Positions 11,910 through 22,433 of a stretch of DNA of 64,000 nucleotides are shown here, piece after piece. The DNA is taken from NCBI GenBank assembly GCA_032158125.1, contig JASKOT010000031.1, positions 62,001 through 126,000 of the forward strand. Reading direction: 5' to 3'. The first letter of the stretch is position 1; the number at the start of each line of letters is the position of its first letter. The notes under the pieces were generated by a model. It saw only the letters and a list, made by a program, of their open reading frames with translations, did not search any database and had not been told where the DNA came from. Source of the DNA: Papiliotrema nemorosa (taxonomy: Eukaryota; Basidiomycota; Tremellomycetes; Tremellales; Rhynchogastremaceae). Both the position numbers and the translations under genes were made by a program.

Positions 11910-14900
11910 ATGTCGGCGGATATGCCTCGTTCGCCTTCCCCAACCTCGCCCGCCCTTCCATCAGAATCCTCGGGTCGGTCTCGCTCGGCCAGCGGTTCCA
12001 ACGGTGCACCTAACTCTATCAAATCCCAGTCTTCCTCTCCAACCCAAGCTTTTCAAACAGCGCCTCATCCTACCTCTCCTCAGCTGGACAAACGTCAGCA
12101 AGCCGGATCATCACGAACAAGATACTTCGGTCCACAAGGGCCGAGACCGCTCACACCGTCCAGTCCAAGACGGTCACGTTCGGGCACTATGGAACCGCCT
12201 AAAACACCGAGACAGCATTCTGTAAGTCTTGGGGAGGTGACGGAGCTACCTCGGAGCTCGGATGATACCAAAAAGGTGGAGGACATGGACGCCCCTCATG
12301 CACCTTACCGACCCCCAGAAGCTGTAGTGGAACCGCCCGAAGACCCGGCACCGAGCTATGTCATCGCCGAGCACCCACCTTCCGATGATGAGATGCCTTC
12401 CATGTTTGTCTCGCCTCCTCGATATGCGGAGAAAGACTCAGCTGCGTCCTCATCGTTCGACATCTCTAGTTGGCAGCAGAATCAGTCGGCTTATAATGAT
12501 CCGGACTCGATGGACGTGGACGACCTGCTCGCAGGGCCGGACAAACCTCGAATTGGCCCGGGAATACTGCCTAGGCGTTTGTTGCAAGTGATTCACGACC
12601 ATCCATTGTATCAACCATCCATTTCATCTCTGCCACAACACAATCCACGCCGATCCCATGCGTCTTCGACATCCATCAGCGAGAAGCCTGCCCTACAGCC
12701 TTCCAGCACAGACGTGCCTTCGAGCAGTACGGCTTCCCTCCCGATTGGCCAGCAGACAGCCGCAGAGTATGACAAGGTCGCCACCATGGCCGACGTATGG
12801 AACGCTTGTCCTGGTGGACGGGACGCGCATGAAGAATGGTTCTTCTGTCCTCTCTGCTGGGGCTGGCTCAGGGTCATTGTCGGATCAGGAGATCCCAATT
12901 TCCCAATGCAGGAGGAGTGGGCCTTGATGGTGGACGACCCGACTGAACTTAAAAGGACGCAGCGAATGGGAGAATGGTCCCGGTACCAAGACATCAAAGT
13001 GTATCGCACGACCGTTGATCAGCCACATCATCTCTTCCAAAGCTTCACCAAGCTCATGTTACCTACCCAAACGAGCCGTATAGAACGCATCGAGGTGTCA
13101 GACGAAATGAACGCGTTTCCTCATTTGACGATGGAGGGCCTAGATGAGATAGATTCATGGACGAAGCATACAGTACCCCATCGACCTGCCGAGCTCTACG
13201 TCGACTCTGGATCCGACACATGGGTCTTCGTCGATGAAGGGATCGTGCCAGGACAACTTCCGATCTCCCTTGTCAGCCAATTCACATCAGAGAAGATGAG
13301 CAATCCCGGTCCAGGACAAGACCGGATAGAATGTGTTAGCGAGGCGTGGAATCTGGTACTCACGTGAGTACGCCCGTCTTCACGATCAAAGTTCCTCCTA
13401 AAGAAATAGGTTGTTGGTCAATCCTTTGTTCAAGAAGCAGCGTGGATGGGTTCAGTTGGAGAATCCCCGCTTCTTGAGCAAGATCGGTGTCTCTTTAGTG
13501 TCGTGAGTCGGGTCTCGAGAAGCAGCTTCATACCGCGAGTGCCCGTTGACAATCAGATTCATCTTGATCCACCAAATCGGTTTTGGTTGTCGGGAGGAGA
13601 AAGACGTCCGCCGAGTCGGGCCATTCTTACCGGGTGACAAAATCTCTGTCGAGGACTCGGAGAAGATGGATCAGTACATGCTTCGAGCATGGGTCGAGAT
13701 ATCCATTTACCTAGCTTGCTTTGAGGCTAGGAATGGTTGGTGCTCAGTGGCGCATCTCGCTCATCCCAGACTACCAACCCCCTGCTGAGCGATCAGTCTC
13801 GGTCATCAAGCTCGACGATGTTCTCGGCCCCAAGCTGAACCTCAGCCAAAACCCGACTCGTGAGAGTTGAACACGTTGACATACTGATGTCAGTGATTGG
13901 CCCCATTCCCGACATCTACAGAGACGACCTCTATCGACTAGGTGTGACCAAATCCGATGTGCTGGCCACCATCGCACTGGCCTATGATCTTCAAATAGCG
14001 GCAGACCCAATCAATATCAAAGATTATCTTGAGGCTCTCGAGAGATTATCGAACGTACATATCGTGGGTAAGGAGAACCTTCAGATGAAGGTTGCTATGG
14101 AGAGGTCCTTGGGCAGATATACCCGTGGTAAGTCGGGAGCATTGGGTACTCCATGCTATGGCTGACCTGAAGGTGATCTTACGCGTGCATACCGTCTCGT
14201 TGGCTATGACGAAGCACATGCCGAACTGATAGGCGTCGATGGTCCCGATGCTCCTCGGGAGTATATCCTAGACATGCACAAGAAAGCGGTCCAGGCGACC
14301 ACGAATGCGGCTGCTAGATCTGATCTCGCTGAAGCGTTATCATTGATTGGGAGGGACAGAGGCGACTCGTTGATGTTACGACTTGCGAGATCCGGGGACA
14401 CCTTTCTGTCGCTTGATGAAGCGTATGCGGCTTTGAGTGCTCCAAGAGACAGTATCGATGATGGCCTGATCATGTAAGAGCGACGATGACTATTTGCAGA
14501 GTGAGACGCTGATGATCAGGCAATTTGAGATGGCAGTCAGTAATGAATAGCTTAAAGCCTCGATGGCAGCTGATGTTTCAGGTGGCCGAATACCCCGGCA
14601 AAACTGAACACTATCGAATGTGCTTGGGCATCATTGCGGATGCACCTGGCGAGGAGCGACCAGGCCTGCGACAGTACTTGGACACTGGTGACAGGGGTGA
14701 GTGATCTGAGCTCGTTATACACATGGTCGTATTGATATCAGAACCTGAAGCACCACCGAGGAAGGATATCCCCGTGGGATTGCACAACATTGGGAATACT
14801 TGCTACTTGAACTCCATCCTGCAGGTCAGCGCTCTCCAAAAATGTCAGATTGTGTGGCTGAAACTCAGTATCTGTATTCGATCAAACCCCTTCGAGAAGC

Positions 14901-16920
14901 TGTCATGTCATTCGAGCAGTCCAGCTCGGGCTCGAAGACCCCCTTCAAAGCAGAGATTGAGCGTTCCAGACGATGCGAGTATATCAGAAATATCTGCGGG
15001 CACTGGCTGACCTCCTAGTCGTCCGCCAGCTGAGGTTGCTGTTTCTGCAGCTGTACAAATCAGAGCGGTCGTCTGTGCGGCCAGATGAGGAGCTCGCCTA
15101 CCTTGCAATCACCCGGCCAGAGGTCGACAAGATAGTTGAGCCCGAGGCCACCGTTGCTCCTTTCACGATTGACTCGATCCCCGATATCACCTCGCCCACC
15201 TCGACACGAGTCAATACGCCGGAAGTCTCACCCACGATTCCTAACACGTCTCTACCGGGCTCCCCACTCTTCGACACGGAACGGGCGTCTTCCATCCTGG
15301 GCAAACGAGCGAGCACAGACCGGGACGACTCGTCGAGATCCTCCACTGAGCACACGCGACAAAAGAGTGAAGGATTCGATAATGACAGCGATGCGCAGCT
15401 CTTCGATCGACATGATTTAGCTCCAAGCGAAAGTGGCGATTTCGATGTAGGCCATTCAGCTGAATCACCTTCCGCTATCACGGACCTCGGGGCTTTGAAG
15501 CTGAAATCTCCCGAAGTGGAAGATCCACTAGAGGCAACTGTACCCCCGCCGCTGCCTCCTCGCCCCGTCGCCGCTCGTAGAGATACCCTCGCGTCGGGTC
15601 TGCGATTTGGCCTGCAACAGGATTCAGCGGAAGTTCTCATCAATGTGCTCTCACAGCTGGAGATGGCCTTCGACCCTGCTTCTGCTGAAGAAGATGGGAA
15701 CGGAAAGAATCTAATCTCAGAGTAAGCCACACTTCACAGGACATCCACAATAAGTCGCTAATCAGGCAGGCTATTTTCCTGCAAGTATCATCAGCAAACG
15801 TTTTATGCCACGTCTTCCGGAACAGTCGAAGCGCAAACCCCCGTCGAATCCGTGTTTGTACACCCCATCATAGGTGTAGAGGAAGAAGGCAAGGATCTGT
15901 ACGACTGTCTCGGAGAACTGTATTTGAAGGGAGATGAGATTGAGTACGAAGGGAAGAAGGGTTTTATGATGGACTTGATGGACACTTTTCCGCCAATGTT
16001 GTACATACAGATGAGGGTGAGTTTGAAAGGGCAGACTGTGCGATCAGTAGGACTCATCAGTAGCGATCGCAGTACGACCCCAAGACCGGAAGAGAGACGA
16101 AAACAAACACTCATATCGCGTTTGATCAGGTTTTGAAGATGGATCGCTTCTTGGCTAGTGCGGACAAGGCGAAGCGGGACCAGTCAATAGAGATAACTAG
16201 GGAAATGACCAGAGTACGGGCTCGTTTACACCAGCTGCGGAATAACAAGGTATGCTCAGGCCGGGAGATCCTATTCGGCTCAGCTGATGTTTCAGCCATT
16301 GCCTATCCTTACGACTCTCACTCACACACGTGACGCACTACAGGTGATGTCGGAGGACGATAATTTAGGGATCACTCCAGACTTCTTGTCCGCGTTGGAA
16401 CAGGAAGCCACCGAAGTGCAGAGGGAGATTATGCAATTGGACGAAAGTCTTCCCGCTTTGAAACGAAAATTGGACGCCATTTGGGAGGCGGACCACGCAT
16501 TCGAGTATGAGCTGGTCTCGGTATTTATGCATCGGGGGAAGACGAGTGGAGCGGGACATTACTGGACTTACCAAGCGCATCTACCCAACCATCGTGAGTA
16601 AATTGTGGCGTTTTTCGAATGGCTTGTTGATTTTCCTAGCGGACGAATTTTTCAAGTACAATGATGAGACGGTCACAGCGGTGCCCGCTAGCGAGGTGTT
16701 GGAAGATAGAACTGGGAGTGACGCTAATCCAGCGTTGTTGTGTTACGTGAGACGAGATAGACATTTGGTAGATACCCTGCATCGAGAGATACTGGAGTTG
16801 AATCTCCTAGGTGAAGAAGAAGAGGAGGAAATTGAGGTAGAGGAGAAGGAGAAGGCGGAGAAGGTGGATGAAACGACGATCGCTCCGACGGTGGAGAAGG
16901 AGGCGATGACGGTAGACTAG
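11910..16920 (+). CDS. UBP2: Ubp2-type ubiquitin carboxyl-terminal hydrolase
   Basis: Cysteine deubiquitinase (C19 family) of the fungal Ubp2 / USP25-28 type, which trims K63-linked chains in trafficking and mitophagy control (family knowledge). Fifteen exons: 11910-13363, 13410-13502, 13557-13735, 13770-13859, 13894-14127, 14173-14473, 14520-14535, 14582-14696, 14742-14824, 14869-14974, 15019-15721, 15770-16016, 16064-16249, 16296-16593 and 16640-16920; about 1461 aa. The Cys box VGLHNIGNTCYLNSILQ holds Cys ~848, the EIERSRRFVRQLRLLF motif follows, and the His box KTSGAGHYWTYQ (His ~1357) and KYNDETVT close the catalytic fold. Residues 1-280 are disordered and Pro/Ser-rich. The intron after EIERSRR is GC-AG, and exon 7 is only 16 nt. 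Confidence 0.9.
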
Positions 16921-17442
16921 ACTCGTTTCGTGCACCCTTGGCAAGATCCTGACGATTAAGCAATTTGAACGACGCCTATGAATGACCTAGCGTGGTGATG
17001 AAAGGCTTGGACCAGGTCGAGACTAGACCAGACCTGGCCATCTGACCTGGCGAGCCGTTTCGTCCTTTTTTTCCAGCTGCGAGATTGGTACGTGGACGGC
17101 CAACTTGCCATTTCTGCAGAGGATCAGTGTGTCAACAGCGGGTAGACGTGTAGACGTGTAGGCGTCTTGTCGCGAGCGCGTCCTTGCTCGTGCATGGTTA
17201 GCATGCTCCAACCGTTTCGAAAGCATACAGTGGTCGCCACCCCTTCCCCCTCTGCTGGTACAAAAACCCCTTTGCTCTTCCTTCTTGATTCTTCCCACTC
17301 TACATCTCGAACATCTTCTTGCACTATATCTTCTTGCCTTTCGATATAGTATATACATCTACATTCATCCCGCACCATCAGTAAACGGTGAGTAAGTTCA
17401 TACACGGTAAGACACTTACATTCGCTTACTTGTCACCAGATC
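16921..17442. promoter_or_regulatory. Intergenic region with probable 5'-UTR intron of the next gene
   Basis: After the UBP2 stop there are about 400 bp without coding signal. A pyrimidine-rich stretch (about 17255-17340) and a TATA-rich patch (GATATAGTATATAC near 17343) precede a likely 5'-UTR intron at 17388-17439 (GTGAGT...TCACCAG) that ends three bases before the ATG of the downstream gene. The splice sites are canonical; the promoter reading is inference. Confidence 0.4.
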
Positions 17443-18974
17443 ATGTCCTTTGCTCAAGTCGCCCTCGTCTCCGCTAACCCTCTACCTGGGTACGTCCCGG
17501 GGATCTGTACTCTCAGTGACGGTACCTGCGTCACGTACTGGGTACAGCTCCCTGAGGGGTTCCAAGGTGTGAGTGGATGCGTGAGTACGAGCACGAGCGT
17601 GCCGATGCCACCTCTTCCCATCTCGTGAGTCACGCGTAGACGCGTCATATAACATGAGATCAAGTCACTCACGAGTCAGGAACAATCTCCTTCCTTCCCC
17701 TCCTCATTCTGCGACCTTCCCATCGCAACCTCACCTCTACCCCCTCGACACGCTGCAAGGGTCAACCGACGGCTACACGTACGTCGCTGACAATACGTAC
17801 GTGTACCCAAGCGTCGATGGCATTGTCAACGCCAACGTCAACGGCAACGGGGGTGACAAAACGACGATCACACCCGAGATCACACCCCCGCGACCCGACA
17901 CGATCCTGGCCATCGGCGACCAAGTCGCTCAAGTCGGGGAGGAACTAATCACTCCTCCCTTCTCAAGTGACTCGAGCGGCTCCGACTTCTTACCACCCGT
18001 CGACGATGTATCGGTGTACAAAGTGCTCGGGCTAGAAAGTCGAAACGTCTAGTAAGTCTTCACCTCGTCAGCGCATATCCATTGTCGCTGATGCTCAGCC
18101 CGAAGGAGCTTTTCGCGCAAGGGTCAGGGGGACTCCGGGGTGAGCCCAAGTCGACGGGTAAGAAGCGATGGGGTAGGCAACAACCCCAGCGCGACTTACC
18201 GCCACCATCGCCGCCGCCACCGCCACCGATCGACGTACCGAAGGTGTTGCCAAACGGTGGCATACCCTCGGTCCTGACGATTTACACGGGTCCGGGAGTG
18301 GCAAAAGGATCGTCGACAGGGCCGATCTCCAAGTCGACGGGATCGGCCAAGGCGGCCGGGAGGAAGAGGGCTCGGGAGGAGGAGGAAGAAGGAGGAGAAG
18401 GAGGAGGAGAAGGAGGAGAAGGAGGAGAAGGAGGAGCGAAGAGGACAAAGAGGAAGAAGGGAGGAAAGGGGTCCGCGGGGCTGTCAGCTCCGATGAGGGA
18501 CAGAGTGGCCAAGATTCTGGAGGCAAGGGAGGAAGCGGCGTGAGTCCTCATCAGCTTGTGATCAAAGTCAGTACTAAGTCGCAGTCGCAGGGGCATCCAG
18601 CTCGGACCCAACAAGTGGCTGGATTCTCTAGGTGGGTGAATCATCGTTTAGTTTGGCACACGAAGCTGACGGACCTTGGCTTGAGCTGAGCGACCTCGGC
18701 CGAGAGGATCGACGCGGAGGAACGACACGAGGCACGAACGGCGGGATCGGCAAGACGAATGGAAGAGGAGAAGGAGAAGGAGGACTGGAGATCAGCAGAT
18801 GGAGGGGGATCAGAGAGGTTGGACTTCTCGCAGATTTTGGGGCTTGGTGATCATGTTCCTTCTTCTACTTATAATGACCCCTTGAAACTGTTCAAAACCC
18901 AAAAAAAAGTAGAAAACACGAAATGCACCAAAAAATACTGCCAAATTTGTCGAGCAGAGATCATTTCGAGTTGA
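17443..18974 (+). CDS. Proline-rich, Glu/Gly-repeat protein, unknown (possible orphan)
   Basis: Exons 17443-17624, 17680-18051, 18099-18539, 18591-18631 and 18691-18974 join in frame to about 439 aa. I recognise no domain. The N-terminal half has a TVYW-type polar composition (GTCVTYWVQLPEGFQG) and Pro/Ser-rich linkers. The middle has an eight-residue run of Pro-rich sequence (PPPSPPPPPP), then KAAGRKRAREEEEEG and a Glu/Gly repeat followed by a basic KRTKRKKGGKG that could be a nuclear localisation signal. A helical, charged C-terminus (RMEEEKEKEDW...LDFSQILGLG) follows. The last ~25 residues come from AT-rich DNA and may be wrong. Exon joins are supported only by frame and splice consensus. 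Confidence 0.5.
18374..18435 (+). repeat. GGA/GAA purine-rich low-complexity repeat inside a CDS
   Basis: An imperfect GGAGAAGGAGGA tandem tract with no pyrimidines over about 60 nt. It encodes the Glu/Gly repeat of the orphan gene (E-E-E-E-E-G-G-E-G-G-G-E pattern). Such tracts change length easily by replication slippage. Confidence 0.7.
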
Positions 18975-19347
18975 AAAGATGGCAAGCTGCGCGACGACGG
19001 ACTCCCTGGTTTTAGATGGAGGGTGAGTACACCTGAGAGAGTTCGACTCGATCTCGTTGTGAGTATTCTTCCACGTGGAGAGGCTGTATATGTCTCTCGT
19101 CTTTAGACCGAATCTCAATCTCCGCTCAAAAAGGGGGACCATCATGGAGGAACGAGTACGCTAAAGAGCGATCGTGATGCTAAAGTGGGCAGGATCAACA
19201 GAAAGAGCGGTTGCATCATGTGCCACATTCTTACAGTAGAAAACCGCCACGTACAACGAGAAGATTAAACATATTTTTCACGAGGTATCAACAACACGCA
19301 TGGAGCTCCAAGAGATCCCACAAGAATCAGCAAGGTTCGCTGTAACC
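18975..19347. other. Convergent intergenic region, nothing identified
   Basis: 373 bp between the stop of the orphan gene (plus) and the stop of the DUF1776 gene (minus). It should hold two 3'-UTRs. AT-rich patches are present, but I see no gene, repeat or RNA. Confidence 0.4.
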
Positions 19348-21135
19348 CTACTGGGGCGCATCGAGCTGCGCCCAGCTATCTTCCAACCCTGTCCCACTCC
19401 CCACACTCTCGGCTTCCCTTGAACTGGTCGTCTTGCCCGATTGAGCCGATTGCAACGAAAAGATCGAGCTAGTCAAATCCTCTCCCGACTCGTGATCGCT
19501 ACTCGCAGCAGAATCAGTTGCTGCTGCTGATTTCTTTGCGCCACTGGTAGAAGTCGATGCGGATGTCGATGGTCCAAGGGGTTTACGAGGCGCAGGGAGA
19601 CCTTGAACGCTCGCGTGGAGTGGCCCATTGGGTCCTGGAAGTTCAATGGCCGATTCGACCAGTCTCAGCATGGTAGGCGAGAAGTTGGTAAGCATGAATG
19701 TGAGGTACGAGTATTGTCCGACACCGTAATGGTCACCATGTCGAGATTTCAGGATCCGCAAAAGTCGTCGTTCAAAGTGTTTGTAGTCTCTCGCGGCGGC
19801 ACCTACGCCTAGTCGACCAGTAAGACCCGACCAGACACTGGTTAGGCCAGCGAGAACGGCATCTTTGATGACAAGGATCTTTTGCGATGCCGTCGCTTGA
19901 CGCCACTTCTCCTTGAAGGACAGCTTGTAGATCATAAGTCGAATACCGTTGATCGCTTGGTGTAACGGCGGCAAGTTGAGATGACCGACAAAGACCGAGA
20001 CTACTCGCGAAGACGTGTACATGGCTGTATTCTGGGCTAACAGCCTGTGTGTCGATGTAAGAAGCTGCGAGGGGAACGTCTCTGGCTGAACAATCACCGA
20101 GCCAGAGGGGTAGAGCGAGACAAACATGGGTTTCGGCCCAGATGTCTGGGAGGAGAGCAAAGAGGGAATGGCGGGTAGAGCTTTGGGCATATCGGGCGGA
20201 TTGGGGTTTAGCGCGTAGAGCGAGATGAAGGCGTGGATGTGTGGAATGTGATCAGGAGACGGATTGTAAGGATCGTTCGACTTTTCCGAATTGTGAGCAG
20301 GGAAACGAAGCGTCAGAGTCGCCAGAAGCGATCGCTGGAATGGGTGAAAGCTGGTGTTCTGGATGTCAGATGGGTCATGACTGTCACGGTAAGCTCGGCT
20401 TACGTCGTCGGGATCATAGATGAGAACCCTTAGACCTGTCTTTTCGTCCAAGGGTGACATTCGTTTCTCGAGCGATTCGGCGTCTTCGACACGAGGAACC
20501 GCTACAAGGACAATGTAGCCTGCTTTGAGGAGAGTCACCGTGAGTACCCAAAGCAAGGGCGGCATCGGTGATGGCGACAAGATGACTATTGGTATCAGCA
20601 AGGATTGTACTTCCATGTGAAAGAATCATTACACACCTATGGCCTCTTTGAGCATGCCATCCTCGACGACTCCGTTTGTGCCAAACTTGCGCCTATTTCG
20701 AAGGGCTCTACCATATCGACCGCCATACCCCAACTGGGCGGCACCGTAGCCCAAACCAACCGTCAGAGCCATGGCTGCTCCCGTCCCGATGACATATGGG
20801 TGGGCCTTGACCAATCTATGAGCTCGATTGTACAGTGTACATGGGAGAGCTGAGATTCCCGCAGGCGTTGGGGGTGGTGGAGGTGGAAGTTCTTTAGCGC
20901 CAAAGGGCGGGAAAGGGATAGAGATGGAGTCGGGACCTCGAAGGTTGAGCGTTTCAACTGGGAGTCAGATTGGTAAACGGCTATGGATGGAAAGGCTGGA
21001 AGACCTACAAATCTCATTGGAGACCCTCTCCATAGTGTCCAACATGCGGTAAGGCAAGTCGTGAAGATCTCGTGGGATCTGGGACTCTATCCATTCTTCC
21101 AATTGATCCAGAAGAGACAAGTCTTCAGGCATCAT
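19348..21135 (-). CDS. DUF1776 family protein (SDR-like fold), membrane-associated
   Basis: Exons 21009-21135, 20637-20957 and 19348-20585 give about 561 aa. The order of features is: helical N-terminus (SLLDQLEEWIESQIPRDL); Pro-rich linker; one hydrophobic segment (YVIGTGAAMALTVGLGYGAA); and then a Rossmann-like body starting VILSPSPMPPLLWVLTVTLL with LKAGYIVLVAVP, the pattern of fungal DUF1776 proteins that resemble short-chain dehydrogenases. No clear catalytic YxxxK was found, so enzyme activity is doubtful. The C-terminal ~90 residues are Ser/Thr-rich. The role of the family is unknown to me. ATG 21135 is followed immediately by a second ATG; either may start. Confidence 0.75.
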
Positions 21136-21483
21136 GCCGAGGTGAGTTTGAGCAATGTGAATCTGATGTCTGTCAGATGTATGGTTGGTATGGCGAGATG
21201 AAGGGGGATGGGAATGGTCTCCCTTCAATAGACCATGACCGGACATGTACGCGTTGCCAGTCCGGCAAGGAGGGCGGGGGGGGGGGGGGGACCGGGTGGC
21301 GATAAGGGATTCCCGCATGCCTATTTTAATCAATCATGTAATCAGGATTAGGCGCCGCCACGTTACAATGACGTCGTGAAGGCATCAAACCCGTAACCGA
21401 CTGGAAGGCCATTCGACATCAGCCAGCAGTACCAAGACCTCTCAAGCTCTTACACCTCGTCCAGACCATTCGATACGCACACC
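21136..21483. promoter_or_regulatory. Divergent promoter region with a 15-G run
   Basis: 348 bp between the DUF1776 start (minus) and the start of the small membrane protein gene (plus). It holds a perfect run of 15 G at 21276-21290, flanked by more G triplets. No other motif was recognised. Confidence 0.45.
21276..21290 (+). repeat. Poly-G homopolymer (15 G)
   Basis: Fifteen consecutive G on the plus strand, preceded by AGGGC and followed by ACCGGG. It could form a G-quadruplex, or it may partly be an assembly or sequencing artefact, since homopolymers are error-prone. Confidence 0.8.
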
Positions 21484-22279
21484 ATGTCCGCTCCCAAACC
21501 TACCACCGTCCCTGCGCCAGGTAAGGACGATGAGCCAAAGCCTCAGAACCCGTGAGTGTCCCACCCACTATGTTCAAGAGCGGCCTGCTGACCATTAGTG
21601 ACTCGCTGAGCTCACGATCCAACAAGAACATCCCTCGAAAACAGGTCCACATCAAACCCCCTCTTGCCGATGTCTCCATGGGTCGATTGTGAGTCACCGG
21701 CATATTCTGTTCCCAGACCTGATGAGAAGTTTGACGTACATGGTCGGAGGTCTGGTCCTTCTCGCCGCATTCTACACGTGGAGATTTACCGTTTGGGCAG
21801 CGGAAGTGGGAGGTTACTGGAACCTCGTCACTGGACATCGAAACCCTCCCTCTACAGGACCAGGAGAGGCGGCACTTAAAGCTGCCGGAAAAGCAGCAAC
21901 AGCTTACCAGAGCGTCAGTCTGATCCCTCCCCTCATCCATTTCAGACCATTTCTGACAAAACAGTCGAAGACCTCCAAATCAACCTATGCCAGTGGAACT
22001 GCCAAAGCTGGTAAAGGCGTTTCGGGTGGAGATACAGATATCGAATCTCAGATTTTCAAACTCGCCTCTGCTCTCGGCGTCAAACCTGCAGATCTCAACA
22101 ATGCTATTCGACCCTTGGTCGATCCTACCGCGCCCAACCCCGCCGAGGCGGCTAAGATTGAGGCTGAGATTCTGAAAGCCAAGCTGGCTGGAGGGGGAGC
22201 TGCTATCCCCGAGCAAGGCGAGAAGCAGGAAGAGGGCGTCGGTTTGCTCAGCGCGCTCGGAGAAGCCTTCCTAGATTAG
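21484..22279 (+). CDS. Small single-pass membrane protein, unknown function
   Basis: Exons 21484-21551, 21599-21688, 21727-21913 and 21965-22279 give about 219 aa. One hydrophobic segment, SLTYMVGGLVLLAAFYTW, lies near residue 55. The C-terminal ~130 residues are Ala/Lys-rich and predicted helical (GDTDIESQIFKLASALGVKP, EAAKIEAEILKAKLAGG). The last intron (21914-21964, GTCAGT...AACAG) is a multiple of three and could be retained without breaking the frame. The second intron's acceptor (GATGAG) is chosen because it keeps the frame. I do not recognise the family. Its stop lies 154 bp from the convergent gamma-adaptin gene. Confidence 0.65.
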
Positions 22280-22433
22280 ACAAAGTATCAGGAATTTACA
22301 CAACCGTATAAAGGTCAGAAAACGCCGAGACAAGTCGATACGCCTCACGAACCTTCATCCAGATCGCAATCATGCATGTAATGTATGCTGTCTTAAGATA
22401 CCCGCTCCTTCATCTGGAACCTCTATAGATCGT

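Noticed and set aside
18095..18526. 143-codon minus-strand open frame with a long poly-Leu run
   Set aside because: The Leu run is the reverse complement of the GGA/GAA repeat encoding Glu/Gly on the plus strand.
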